Notes: a model not told the origin generated them from the sequence alone. Numbered from the stretch's first letter, positions 50,827 to 62,062 are shown. The stretch is DNA of 64,000 nt from Urophycis tenuis (GCA_036785325.1 JAXIVH010000453.1:18501-82500), one strand, 5' to 3'. Numbers and translations: made by a program.

Positions 50827-52054
50827 TGGAGCGTAATCTTTCTGCTCAAGAGTAAAAAAAGATAACTTGATAGCATGGAGAATCCGAGTCAGAAATGAGA
50901 ATCTCTGCTCGTCTCTAACCAAGAGCGAAAGGCGACCCGTTTTCTTCTCCTATTAATCGCACATCAAAAAATGTTACTGCCCGTTGGGTGCACAAAAGAA
51001 AATGTAATTCCAAGCATGAGTTCCGTCGCATTTGTGCCTACTATCGGACGGAATTGCCCTAGCTCCTGCAGACAATGACAAAACATTGATGAAAAACAAC
51101 GTTGGCTGCTTCCCACGTTTCGTCTCGCGTCTCTCGCACAATCGGATGCAACCGAAACGGTGGCTGAGCGATGATGGGTTTCATGGAGGCAGACGGAACA
51201 GACTATCTGTAATAATTGGACCAGGAAGTAGGCTACACACAATAAACGGGAGTTTCGCTACCTATCGTTTCGACAGTTCCCGGCCATGTTCGGCGCTGGT
51301 CGAACAGATGCTTATGGGAGCTGCTCCACTGATCCAATGATAAATGTTTTATGTCATGAGATCATGTCAACAATATTTGGCACCTTGTGTCGGCTTTGAA
51401 TAAAGATCTTTAAAGTGAAAATGTTAATGCTCACCAACGTAAATCTTAAGTGGTACATCATATATTATTTGAAATATACAAAAACGTGCAACCACAATTA
51501 CAAATAATACATAGATAAAATAACACCCATCGGCTAATAATGGAGTAGGCCTATTTGCATTTATTATGAAAAATGTAATATAATAACATTTTATAATAAA
51601 TACATTATAAATAATACCTAATACTATTATGCATTATGAATGTATTATTTGTATTCATATGTATTTGTAGCTTTGCAGTTTTGATAGCCCAATAATCTTA
51701 GCTAGCCAAACTATAGGGCTATTTCTTATTTGACTTTGTGTTAAAATAAAGTACACATCTATTCTGAATCTTTAATTTAAAAGTTTTAAATTAAACAGTA
51801 TTTCAGTCGAAAAATAGCAAACATATAAGCATAACAGACCTATATACAAAGAGTTAACAATCCAAATTGAAAACTTTAAATCAACAAATGATATAATTAT
51901 GTCTAAATAACACAAACCAACATTTGTCCTATATTTCCCAGACAGTGAAATCCAATGTATGTTTAAATCCTAATAAAATTCCCAAGAACATTTGCTTCCA
52001 CATGTGTGTCTCCAGTCTACTCTCCTTAGCACCCTAACGTGTCCAACTTTATTA
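50827..52054. other. Region between the BED/hAT gene and ccdc115
   Basis: The first 500 bases hold the probable 5' end of the BED/hAT gene. From about 51340 the sequence is AT-rich (many TAATA words) with no recognisable exon or repeat family. Confidence 0.45.
52048..52053 (-). terminator. Poly(A) signal of ccdc115
   Basis: AATAAA on the minus strand begins one base after the ccdc115 TGA (52055-52057). If used, the 3'UTR would be only some 20-40 bases. Other TTTATT words further left could serve instead. Confidence 0.45.
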
Positions 52055-53658
52055 TCAATGCTTTTCAATGGATTCCAGTTTCATGCTAAGCTTCAACTCC
52101 TCTCTGGTCAGGAGAACTGCAGCCTGCAGTGTAGCAATCTCAGCAGACAGCTCTATCACTAGAACACAAAAAGGAAAACAGGTTTAGTGGTTACCAATAA
52201 GAGTTTGCATATGTACATGATAAGATAGTCCTACATTTGTGTGTTACAGCCATGGACTCTGGATGTAAAAACCACATGTTGATAATCAAGGTTTTAAATC
52301 CTGCCATCCACATTTAACAGAACATGTACAGATTAGAATCACACAATTACTTCTGGAGGGAAATTAAACAAAACACCGTAAATTAACTCAAATTTAATGA
52401 AAATTACCTGAGTTGTACACACAAACCCCACGCATTCTACATTTCTTATTTTTGCTACCTTAGTATGTATTATCACTTTGTGTTTTCTGTGACAATTGCA
52501 TTGTTTTATTAATATAATTGTACAGAATGATCATCTGCCCATTTGACAACAAAACCCTTAGACGTTGAATCTGAAACAAAACAAGCCTTTTGCGGAGATG
52601 AAACACCCTACCTTGCCTAAACGATGACTGTGCTTGTTTCAGGGTCTGTGGCACCAGGATTCCAAACCATTTCAATGGGTCTGCTTGAGAATCTTGATCA
52701 CTCTTGTTACTGTGAGACACGCTAGGAGGCTCTGTGGTTGGGAGCGATGGCTTCTCAGCAGAAGCCCCCACAAGCTCCTCTTGTCTGTCCTTACTCGACT
52801 TGATCCTTCTCCTCACACCTAGGGAATACAACACATGTCAGCTGGACTCATTCATCCACGAGTGGTCGTGGTCGTGGTGGTGCACGTTAGGAGGAGATGC
52901 GGACATCCCCAGCAGCCTCACCTTCCTCCTTTGGTCCGATGTCCTCTACAGGTGTGGTGTTGTGGACACGCTCAGTAGGACTTTGTACTGTTATTCTATC
53001 CGTGCAGAACTCAAGTGCATTATTCTCCACTGCTCTGTACCGACAAAATGACAACAAGTTAAACTATGATAATGAATATAATGAAAAAACACTTTGTTAT
53101 AAATCAGAATCAGAATAGCTTTCAAGGTCGGGTGTATTTGTCTGTACAAGGAACGTGACCTGATGAGTATGGTGATATATAAGTAAACGTATTATTATTG
53201 CATCACGTTGTTCCATGACATGCTGACTGACCTGGCGTGCACACGGATCTGTGGCTCCATCTCACTCGCATACTGAAGAGAGGACACTTGTTTGTTACCC
53301 ATGGAGTACCGCGCCTTGGACAATGAAAACCATCCCTGTGGAGAGTGTGAAACTATTGTTTAATAATGACCAGTAAATATATTTGCATGTCAAACAAAAC
53401 GTGCGTGGCAAGTTGGGCACTTGTCAAAGCCACAATTGACCGCATCAGTAAATAAAAAGGGTGTACAGAAAAAATACTTTGTAGCCTTACACTACAAATT
53501 CAGCTGTTAATAATATATTTTGAACTCGCGTATCCAACCTGCTCTATGAGAGTGTTGAGAGTGGCACGTTTTTCCTGCAGTAATTCCAGCTGGTCCATGT
53601 ATTGAAGTAGCTTTTCATCGATGAAAAGAGATGTTTCTTCTGTCTTTGAAAGTCCCAT
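52055..53658 (-). CDS. ccdc115: CCDC115 (V-ATPase assembly factor, yeast Vma22-like)
   Basis: Small coiled-coil protein that helps assemble the V-ATPase in the secretory pathway. Minus-strand exons: 53658-53539, 53335-53232, 53034-52922, 52818-52612, 52158-52055. Total 648 nt, 215 aa, in frame from ATG to TGA. Landmarks shared with the vertebrate family: an N-terminal helix LLQYMDQLELLQEKRATLN (about 17-35), GWFSLSKARYSMGNKQV (41-57), LQYASEMEPQI (60-70), RRRIKSSK (114-121), WFGILVPQTLKQAQSSFRQ (163-181) and a C-terminal helix AEIATLQAAVLLTREELKL. It is longer than the human protein (180 aa), mainly through a Ser/Thr/Glu-rich middle. The next minus-strand feature upstream is tRNA-Glu. Confidence 0.92.
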
Positions 53659-54071
53659 TATAATTTGTATTTTACACTATTTGTATTGATAACCCTTTCG
53701 AAATGCAATACATAAACCCACGTTCGAAAATGTATCCACAGACGAATCTATCACTTGCTTCTTGCTCTCACAGTCAGCTGACATGGCTATTGTATCAGCT
53801 GACATGGCTATGTGTCAGCTGACCAAAACTACGTCACCAACGAAGGACAAAAATAAAAAGCATGTTGTAAACACAGCGCCACCCATCTGTAGACTATATC
53901 GTGACGTTTTGTTAATTTGCTAATCAAAATTATTTGAACACCTACAATTAACGTGGTCTATATTCTGCCAGCTCTATCCAGGTGAAAGGGTGTGGGTAAT
54001 GCGAAAGACCATTCCAATGTTTATATCACATGTTTATATCATTGTACACCGATTTGGAAATAAAATTGTTG
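53659..54071. other. ccdc115 upstream region
   Basis: Contains three evenly spaced TCAGCTGAC motifs at 53773-53823, annotated separately. The rest shows no gene or repeat. Confidence 0.5.
53773..53823. promoter_or_regulatory. Three phased TCAGCTGAC motifs upstream of ccdc115
   Basis: Motif cores start at 53774, 53795 and 53815, that is 21 and 20 bases apart (about two helical turns). The first and third are the perfect palindrome GTCAGCTGAC. CAGCTG is an E-box. They lie 115-165 bases before the ccdc115 start codon, a promoter-proximal position. The binding protein is not known from sequence. Confidence 0.45.
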
Positions 54072-54143
54072 TTCCCATACCGGGAGTCGAACCCGGGCCG
54101 CCTGGGTGAAAACCAGGAATCCTAACCGCTAGACCATATGGGA
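54072..54143 (-). tRNA. tRNA-Glu (TTC)
   Basis: 72-nt cloverleaf on the minus strand. The acceptor stem TCCCATA pairs with TATGGGA, with discriminator A. A-box is TGGTCTAGCGG, anticodon TTC lies in the loop, and B-box is GGTTCGACTCC. No CCA is encoded, as expected for a eukaryotic nuclear tRNA gene. No intron. Confidence 0.97.
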
Positions 54144-54472
54144 GCTGTACTATCACAGCCCCAGAAACCAAATACAACACAATGGGTAGGCCACAGTTTG
54201 ACAGGTGGCAGTTCAACTTTATTGTTTAAATAGTTAGTATTAAGCACATGCGTGTTATAATCCTGGCGACAAAGTGCGTTGTCCGTTCGAAAATATTCTC
54301 CTCTAAATATGTTAACAGGAAGGAGACCAAACATAGGAGGCGACATATTGTGAGATAACAGAAATCGACCCTCAGGGTGACATGCAGGCCATGCAAATGG
54401 ATGTGTTCACATGTACTGAGACATGTACATAGGATGTGTCCAAAACAATACATGTTATACTAGGCAAAACAT

Positions 54473-54840
54473 ACACACATTTTCCAATGTGCCAACCTGT
54501 GAGGCAGTCCTTAGAAACTTAATGTACAAATTCATGTGCCACCTGGATCTCTCACACAATAGTATTATTGAAGCTCTAGTGAACCCAGCTAAGAGCTCAT
54601 TGAGGTACTCCTCTAAGCTTAGGAGGCATTGGAGAGAATGCCTATATGTTTGATGGTTTGTTTTGTCTTGTTGTCTTGATGGCTTGTTTGTCTTGTTGTC
54701 TTGATGGTTTGTTTTGTCTTTTTTTTTTCTTCTTTTTTTTAATTTATGTTTTCTGTCTGATTTTTATACTATATGCTATGGACCTTGTACTAGTGTCTGT
54801 GATAAATAAAGAATTGAATAGCGCCTCAATCTTTGGACTC
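54473..54840 (+). repeat. Probable LINE 3' fragment with internal short tandem repeat
   Basis: Codes in one frame for a short segment (LSHNSIIEALVNPAKSSLRY, then RRHWRECLYV) that resembles the extreme C-terminus of some fish LINE ORFs. It is followed by about 2.5 tandem copies of a TTGTCTTGATGGTTTGTTTTG unit at 54650-54720 and an AT-rich tail ending in AATAAAGAATTGAA. The family is uncertain. Confidence 0.4.
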
Positions 54841-55025
54841 AGTACAGGTGAGGCCAGGTTTAGCAAACTAGACTAAGCTTATAGCAGAAGACTTGTGCTC
54901 TTTTGTAAAACATATTACGTTGGCCATATACGAACTGTGCCCATGTCTTATTAAAAAATAGTATTTATTAGCCACACGTTTTTATTTTCAGTTCGATGTG
55001 CGTAGCGTGCTATTTAATGCACCTC

Positions 55026-55097
55026 GCCGTGATCGTATAGTGGTTAGTACTCTGCGTTGTGGCCGCAGCAACCCCGGTTCGAATCCGGGTCACGGCA
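55026..55097 (+). tRNA. tRNA-His (GTG)
   Basis: 72-nt cloverleaf. The acceptor stem GCCGTGA pairs with TCACGGC, with discriminator A. Anticodon GTG is in the loop TTGTGGC, and the B-box is GGTTCGAATCC. The extra 5' G of mature tRNA-His would be added after transcription. Confidence 0.97.
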
Positions 55098-55295
55098 GGG
55101 CTATCTCTGACACTGCATGGGAGTCTTTTCCATGACGATGTGTCTCATATAAGTAAATACATCAGCGTGACACGTGCATTCTTATTGATTGTTTTTTTTA
55201 TGCAGTGTGTTTGTTCCCTTACGTTGTTCAATTCAGAAATCTCCGACAGTGAAGGAAGTAGCTGGTGATTAATTTATGGTTTATGGATGTTGTTG

Positions 55296-55404
55296 ATTGG
55301 TGACTTCTGCTGACCACTCGCGAATGATCCGAGATGAGGAACCAATCAGAAACCAGTAAAAATCACGTGCGTCGCGAGGTCCCCATTTATCGTTATATGA
55401 TTGG
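55296..55404 (+). promoter_or_regulatory. ebp promoter: CCAAT boxes around an E-box/SRE-like site
   Basis: ATTGG at 55296-55300, CCAAT at 55342-55346, ATCACGTGCG with core CACGTG at 55364-55369, and ATTGG at 55400-55404. NF-Y sites flanking an SREBP-compatible E-box are a known arrangement in cholesterol-pathway genes, and ebp is one. Its position 280-390 bases before the coding ATG fits a promoter followed by a short 5'UTR intron (acceptor near 55683). Confidence 0.5.
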
Positions 55405-55686
55405 ACAGTTTACTTGGAAGTAGCGCATTGTCACCGCCTACATTTCATATTTCGTAGTTGTTCATAGTAGTAGTTGTGCCTCAAATGTACTATCTGTATA
55501 CTATTGCGGGGTAAATGACACTGGATATCAGAGGATTGTACGGAGTAGTTTTTTAGCCCATCTCTGATTTGCTTTGTCAACAAGCCATTCTTCTCAGACA
55601 TTATTGGTAATATGGGAACACACATTGATTGCATTATTTAACTAATTGAATGTGTTAATATATGACCTCCTTTCTTCGAACAGGTG

Positions 55687-56158
55687 ATGGAGACCACTTC
55701 CCAACACCAGGTCGTCCACCCTTATTGGCCGCGGGACTTGTCCATTCCAAGCTATGTGGCCAACGATAGGTCAATGTCGGAGATCCTGACGTTCCTATTC
55801 TCCGTTTCTGGGGTGTTCCTCGTTGCCACCTGGGGGATTTCTGGTCGGGAAAATGCCTCCGGAAGGCTGGGAGTTTGGAGGCGCCTGGCGGTGTGTTGGT
55901 TCGCGGTGTGTGGCTTCATACACGGGGTCATAGAGGGATGGTTCTCCTTATATTACGAAGTAATTCCGGCCGACCAGAGTTTCCTATCACAGCTCTGTGA
56001 GTATAAGTCAAGCATAGACAATTGCTCTCGTGCTAAATGTTTGAAAATGGTGTTATGGCAATCGTTTCACTTTTTTTATTTTTTTATTTTTTTATTTTTA
56101 CTTAATCTACAGGGAAAGAATATTCCAAGGGTGACAGCCGATATGTTATGTAAGCTAT

Positions 56159-56209
<51 letters not shown>

Positions 56210-56839
56210 CACACAAATAAGTAATAACAAAGCCTAAAACAACATTATAGTAACACAACGTTGTTAATATTTGGCCCTATTTTTATTTCCTGTCTAGAGG
56301 CGATAACTTCACTGTGTGTATGGAGACAATCACATCCTGCCTGTGGGGACCCTTTAGCTTCTGGACGGTGTACGCCTTTCTGACCAACAAGCCCTACAGA
56401 TTTGTCCTGCAACTGATCATTTCATTAGGTAAGAACATCCCAACAACACAAGGCTCATAATCCTATATAACCAAATAGCCAACTCAGAACCTGCAGCTAA
56501 ATGATCATTTGAATCATACTTTCATAAAAAGCAACTCAAAAATTGAAAAGGTGTCTCAAAAGACACAGGAGGATGAAATTTTCATTGATGTCATTGATTT
56601 GGAACGCTGTCATTGCAGGCCAGCTGTATGGAGTAGTGTTGTATTTCTGCACGGAGCACAGGGACGGCTATGCGCACAGTGAGCTGGGGCACCCCATCTA
56701 CTTCTGGTTCTACTTTGTCTTCATGAACATGCTGTGGGTTGTCATACCGCTGGTGCTCATCGTGGACGCGTGGAGGCAGCTCTCTGGGGCCCAGGCACGC
56801 AGCGACAGCTCTCTGAGGCAGAAGTCTAAGAGGACCTGA
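55687..56839 (+). CDS. ebp: EBP, 3-beta-hydroxysteroid Delta8-Delta7 isomerase
   Basis: ER membrane enzyme of cholesterol synthesis that moves the sterol ring-B double bond from C8-9 to C7-8. Exons: 55687-55996, 56113-56149, 56298-56428, 56619-56839. Total 699 nt, 232 aa, in frame. It has the EXPERA/EBP fold with several hydrophobic helices (first at about 33-50). Conserved catalytic and drug-binding residues lie in CGFIHGVIEGWF (H79, E83), DNFTVCMETITSCLWGP (E125, T126) and TEHRDGYAHSELGHP. WKEYSKGDSRY and YFWFYFVFMNMLWVVIPLVL are near-identical in vertebrate EBP. The C-terminus ends in basic residues (QKSKRT) compatible with ER retrieval. An AATAAA at 57060-57065 is the probable poly(A) signal. 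The ATG chosen gives the vertebrate-like start followed by HPYWPRDL. Confidence 0.97.
56159..56208. repeat. (CA)n microsatellite, ebp intron 2
   Basis: About 48 bases of CA ten bases after the donor of ebp exon 2. Confidence 0.95.
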
Positions 56840-57122
56840 AGCCTCTGGCCTCTGGTCCCAGTCACTCACATTGTGACACATGGAGCGCAAACTGTGGTGT
56901 GTGGGTGGATTGGTGGACATTAACACAGGGAATATAGTAACAAAGAAATGTGAAAGTTTATGTGAATGGATGACACAACGGACATTGTTTCTATGTTTCT
57001 ATGTTTCTTTGTTTCTACTAGCCAATTATTTTGCCTATTGGGGTTGTTTAAAATTGCACAATAAATGGGTTTCAATTAAACGTTGTAATTTGTATTTTGA
57101 GTGTCATATCTTGAGAACATAC

Positions 57123-57505
57123 TGATAGTGAGGAGATTGTTGTTGATGCCGAAGAACAAGAAGTGCCAGGGACTCTATATAGTTTAAGCTGAAGGTGTTT
57201 ATTGGTCTCGTACGAGGAGAAGCAGAGGATTTCATCAAGCAAGAGATTCGTGCGTGAATCTTCCTCAGTTCCTTCTGCCTGCTCCCGGAAATACAGTGTA
57301 TACAAGTCCCAAATCGGAACAGCATGACAGGAGTGTCCCATTCTGATTGGCTTATAATGTATAAAGATTGACGTAGGTGTATATAAGAACATGACGTAGG
57401 TGTATCCTTCAATCACTTTGTTATGTCTCCAAGTTCCAGAGTCAGACTTAAAGTCGCCAAGAGGAATACAATCTTCACTATGCCCTTCTTCAGATTGTCA
57501 GATCA
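57123..57505 (-). repeat. Solo-LTR-like repeat, copy A
   Basis: Closely related to 59666-60059 in the opposite orientation. Read on the minus strand it begins TGATCTGACA and ends CCTCACTATCA, and contains a TATA-like element and an AATAAACA poly(A)-signal-like word. These are hallmarks of a solo LTR. No matching target duplication is seen, so the LTR assignment is tentative. Confidence 0.6.
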
Positions 57506-57790
57506 ACCTCACTGTACCATTGCTAAATAATATTTTTCCTAACATATACTTGCTTTAGTGTAATGATAATTACAAGCAGTAAGATGCTTGAATTACGCTG
57601 CCCTTAATATATCTTTCAATTTTTTATTTTATTTCATAAATGTATGTCAATCTACATTTTATTACATTAGTTTTTTTTTTTTAGACCAGGACCTTTTTAA
57701 CTCGTTAACAATGTGATCAATAGTGTGAGTTTACCCTGAACTATGACTATAAACAGCAACTATTAATGAATCATAACAAATTTGCAGTTA

Positions 57791-57905
57791 TGTATCAAGA
57801 TTCAAGTCCTTTATTGTCAAATGTGCAGCATCACTTATAGTCATACTGTACAATGAAATATATTGGACGAGGCCCGTTCCAACGTGGAAGGTAAATCAAA
57901 TAAAA
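57791..57905 (+). repeat. Dispersed repeat, copy 2
   Basis: Same orientation and family as 15004-15120, sharing CATACTGTACAATGAAAT and GGACGAGGCC. Class unknown. Confidence 0.65.
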
Positions 57906-58362
57906 CAGTTAAATTAAATGAAATACAAAAAGTACAGAAGTAACAACAGTAAGAGCAGTAATGTAGAATGTAAGATAAAGAATGAAAATAAGCGGCAACA
58001 GAGAATGATTTGTAGCAGCATTGTAGAAATACAAAGTGCATTACTGAAAACAATGTGAGTATCATACGAGGGTTGTATATGAGCTTTGATGGAGGCAGTT
58101 GTAAAACATGACACGATACAGATGTGCAGGAGTAGGCATAGTCAGGGCTGGACTGGGATAAAAAAATCGGCCCTTACAATTTGGCTGAGACAGATCCATT
58201 GTATTTGTGCGGTAGCACAGCGTGCCGTGCCGGGAGGTTTCTACGCATCCGCCAGCACCTACCATGATGCACTAAGATGTATTAATCTAACTTTTGTCAC
58301 TAACTAACTAGCCTCAATGACAAATCATTTAAAAATGTAGTTGTTTTACATGATATCTGCAG

Positions 58363-58435
58363 GCCGAAATAGCTCAGTTGGGAGAGCGTTAGACTGAAGA
58401 TCTAAAGGTCCCTGGTTCGATCCCGGGTTTCGGCA
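58363..58435 (+). tRNA. tRNA-Phe (GAA)
   Basis: 73-nt cloverleaf. The acceptor stem GCCGAAA pairs with TTTCGGC, with discriminator A. A-box is TAGCTCAGTTGG, the anticodon loop is CTGAAGA, and the B-box is GGTTCGATCCC. No intron. Confidence 0.97.
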
Positions 58436-58943
58436 GTTGCCTTTTGCAACATGATCATTTGAATTATACCCGTGTAGTTATTTACTATCTATATATTATT
58501 GATAGACAAATAGAAAATAAAAAAACTGCACAGTAAGCACACTGAGATGCCTTATAACACAATTTAATAAACGAATGATACGCAGGTCTTTGTAAAAAAA
58601 AAAAGGGTAAGCAACACCTGGAAAATTTTATTTTCCATGCAATCAACTACATTTAAGCCTGACAACATGTAGCAGAGAAGAGAACTCAAATTAACGTAAT
58701 GTTTGCTATTTACAGATAAATTAAAGACTTGCTGAAGATTAAGGAATACATTTGGGTAGTCATCAATGTAGTAGTGCACATACAATTTTCTTTCTTTTAA
58801 GTTACATTCTTTGCATTGCCCATGTTAAGACTTTGAAGAAACCCTACAAAAGCAATACAGCCTTTGTTTGTAACACATGAGGGGGAAAAAAAGGGTAGAT
58901 TCGAGATTCTTTGTAGGCTGATCAAGTTTCTGTTTCCTCGACT

Positions 58944-61087
58944 TCAGCTAAACATCTTGCTCAGTCTCTGTGCCATCTGTGTGTTTGTCTCCTTCTCCCT
59001 GCTCGCCACCTCTCTCAGAGCTTTGAGGGCCACGGGAGACTCTGGTTGTAACTCCAGCAGTCTCCTGAAGGCCCGTCTGGCTTCCCCCAACTCATTCACC
59101 TGTTGGCAGGCCTGGCCCAGTCGGTACCAGGCCTTTGGGCCACTGGGCTCCAGCTGGGTGGCCTTGGCGGCATTGGCCCTGGCCTTCTCCGGTTGGCCCA
59201 GCTTGAGCTGGCACAGGGACAGGTTGGAGTGGAGCTCCGCCTTGAGGGTTTTATATTCACTGGCCGACAATGAAAGTGCAGAGTCAGCAGCGGGTCGGTC
59301 CTGCGGACAATCACAGTCCTCAGTGTCTGACCTCTCCGCCCCGAGGGCGTACAGGGTGATGATCAGCTTCAGGGCACGGCTGTAGCTGTCCGCCGCGCCC
59401 CAGAGGTCCTCGCCGCTCCTGAATCTGGCTCCTCCTCTTTCCTTGTGGAACCGTACCCACTCCAGCTTCTCGCCTGTGGACATCTCCCAGGACTCTTTCC
59501 CCGGCGTGAGAGAGTGCAGTTCCACAGAGAACGTCGACATGTCTCCACCCTCCGCTGGGGGTTGTGTGGAGGTTGCTCCCGGCACGTTTCCCACTGGCGA
59601 CAGGAGTATCTGAGGATGCATGTGTTTTATGTTGCTTGTTGGGAAAAATATTATCTAGCAATGGTTGATCTGACATTCTGAAGAAGGACATAGTGAAGAT
59701 TGTATTCCTCTTGGCGACTTTAAGTCTGACTCTCTGGAACTTGGAGACATAACATAAAGTGATTGAGGGATACACCTACGTCATGTCAAATCTGCTTAGT
59801 AACATGTAATCTTCATACATTATGAGCCAATCAGAATGGGACACTCCTGTCATGCTGTTCCGGTTTGAGACTTGTATTTAATACACTGTGTTTCCGGGAG
59901 CAGGCAGAAGGATTTGAGGAAGATTCACACACAAATCTCTTGCTTGATGAAATCCTCTGCTTCTCCTCGTACGAGACCAATAAACAACTTCAGCTTAAAC
60001 TATATAGAGTTCCTGGAACTTCTTGTTCTTCGGCATCAACAACAATCTCCTCACTATCATCGCTGAGATACGAGTACCAAGATTAAAGTGATGGTTCGGA
60101 GTAAAATTCACCCTGAGGTAATTTCCACCAATAATCCAGCCAAATACCCCCTAAGATGCATTTTTAGCAACGGTCAATATTTATAGTTATTTAAAAGAGC
60201 ACTTTTCTGATAGCAACAGCTAGTTGAAGCTATCAGAAAAGTGCTCTTTTAAATAAACTCCTGGTGTACTTACAAACTTTAAAATGCCTCATTTTGTGAG
60301 TACAGACCATATATGTACTACTACAGAAGTTGGGTAACAATCCATGCATTATTAGTGGGGTAATTTACGAGATATACACACAGTACCGGACACTCCAATA
60401 CTAAGCCATGTGGCTGATCCCCCTAAACTTGATAAATATTGACCGTCGCTAAAAATGCATCTGAGGGGGTATTTGGCTGGATTATTGGTGGAAATTACCT
60501 CAGGGTGAATTTTACTCCGAACCATCACTTTAAATCAAAGAATATATACACAGCTGTTGTTCTGGATTTCACGTCACATCTTTGTCTGGGTTAGAGATAT
60601 TTGAGTGCAACTGTAGTGTTATGGTTATCAAAACTACAATAACCTAAAACCAAAGGGGTGTAAACCTTGATATGTGAAAGAGAAGAAATAAGAGGTAGGT
60701 CGAGTTTAGGGTCTATATTGTCTTTGCGTGAGGGAATGCGTTAGTTGTAAGTTAAGTAAAGAGAGTTCAGGTTGTGTGTGCGTGAGGGTGAGTTCCAAGT
60801 TAGGTTTAGAGAGTATACGTCTTGCGTGCGTGATGTTAGTTGTCTCCTACCTCACATCTCTCCTGAGCTCTCATGCTCTCGACACATGCCTCTATGATGT
60901 CACATTGCCCCTCCCCTAGTCTCAGTGTTGTCCAATCACCGAGTGGGACCTGCAGCGCTGAGCTGTTGGAGCGCGGGAACGATAGGAGTTCTTCCTGTGT
61001 TTGCTCAGCGGTAGGAGGGTCAGATCTGGACAAAAGCCCCTCAAGGTCTGCTTTAGGGCACACTCGAACTTTACACAACGAACCCAT
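58944..61087 (-). CDS. fkbpl: FKBPL, FK506-binding-protein-like TPR co-chaperone
   Basis: Hsp90-associated TPR co-chaperone related to immunophilins. Minus-strand exons: 61087-60851 and 59609-58944, joined in phase 0 (903 nt, 300 aa). The N-terminal half is a degenerate FKBP-like region (WTTLRLGEGQCDIIEACVES, then FSVELHSLTPGKESWEMS). The second half has TPR helices: GGARFRSGEDLWGAADSYSR, ELHSNLSLCQLKLGQPEKAR, PKAWYRLGQACQQVNELGEA and a final helix, ending LSKMFS. The GxGxCDxIE spacing and the KMF ending match vertebrate FKBPL. The FKBP region lacks the full isomerase active-site set, as expected for FKBPL. The intron (59610-60850) contains an LTR-like repeat and a MITE. A minus-strand AATAAA at 58627-58632 could end the transcript. 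Confidence 0.88.
59666..60059 (+). repeat. Solo-LTR-like repeat, copy B, in fkbpl intron
   Basis: Inverted partner of 57123-57505, about 2.2 kb away, running from TGATCTGACA to CCTCACTATCA. It includes a TATA-like TTGTATTTAATAC and AATAAACAAC. The inverted pair encloses tRNA-Phe and the last fkbpl exon. Confidence 0.6.
60083..60533. mobile_element. MITE with ~105-bp inverted ends and TTAA borders
   Basis: The left end TTAAAGTGATGGTTCGGAG and right end CTCCGAACCATCACTTTAA are inverted repeats that extend for roughly 105 bases, through TTCACCCTGAGG to GGTCAATATTTA. TTAA at both borders could be a target duplication of the piggyBac type. The centre contains a second hairpin at about 60196-60256 (AAAGAGCACTTTTCTGATAG and its complement). 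No coding capacity. Confidence 0.8.
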
Positions 61088-62021
61088 CTTTGGACAGTCA
61101 TCAGATGACCACGCTACAGGAAGAAAGGTTAGAGCATGTCAGCAAGAGGTTTAACATTAACAGAGCAACGGGCTAGATAGAGGTACAGCAACACGGCCAC
61201 AAGTTGTGTCTGAAGATGTGGCCAAGTGCCTCAGGAGATGTACTTCACAACAAAATGTCATAATCAACATTTGTTTATAAAATCATTATTGTAGTGTAGT
61301 TTAAGTGATGTCATCCTTTTTTTTTTAGCCCTCCTTTTTGGGGAGGACTAATAAGGACTACATTTATACACTGAAACATACATGCATCATTGACAGCACT
61401 GGAAGTGTGTTGATTTTGTCTTGTCTTGCGCATCGAGGTTTGTTGAACCCTCCATAGGCCACTTGGACACACTGATACAAAGGAAGTGACGTCAGGGTCC
61501 TCGTTGCCACAGCAGGTATCTTGTATTCCTGCTGAGTTGATTGGATCCATCACTGTAACAGCGAGACATTCATGTGGCTTATTTCATTACCTGGTATGAC
61601 GTTGGAGTGTGAAACACGTTCTATGAGAAACTATACAACAATAGGGTGGATTACAACATGTCAACGTGGAAAAACATGAACGTTAATGAATGAAAACGAG
61701 CATGAATCTACTTAAATCATTAATGATCTATAACCACTAAAAGCCGGTGAGGGAGTTTTATGAATAAATCAAAACACATAGCCTTTATTTGAGCTATTAA
61801 CCAAATAATTAAAATGTTCTACAGTTTGACATCACGCAGTACCATTATTAAGACTTGTACTGCAAGAAAACGAAGTCAATACCAATAGAAAGCAACTTAG
61901 AGAGCAACTTAACATAAGTTTATAAATAACTTACCTTAAAGGTATATTGTTCTAAAATGAAGATGAATTTAACTGCCACACACAGAGGGACACCGCAGTT
62001 TTGGAACATAAACACATGTCA

Positions 62022-62062
62022 TATGACGTCCTTAAGTTCCGGCGTACCTCGGAAGTGACGAA
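62022..62062 (-). promoter_or_regulatory. Candidate fkbpl promoter (CRE and ETS/CRE sites)
   Basis: Contains TGACGTC near 62023-62029 and CGGAAGTGACG at 62050-62060, an ETS site overlapping a half CRE. These are common in TATA-less promoters. It lies about 100 bases beyond a possible 5'UTR exon donor of fkbpl. Inference only. Confidence 0.35.

Larger units (their letters stand above)
56840..58362. other. ebp 3'UTR and intergenic repeats
   Basis: ebp 3'UTR runs to about 57080. It is followed by an LTR-like repeat (57123-57505), AT-rich unique sequence, a dispersed repeat copy (57791-57905) and about 450 bases with no recognised feature before tRNA-Phe. Confidence 0.6.
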
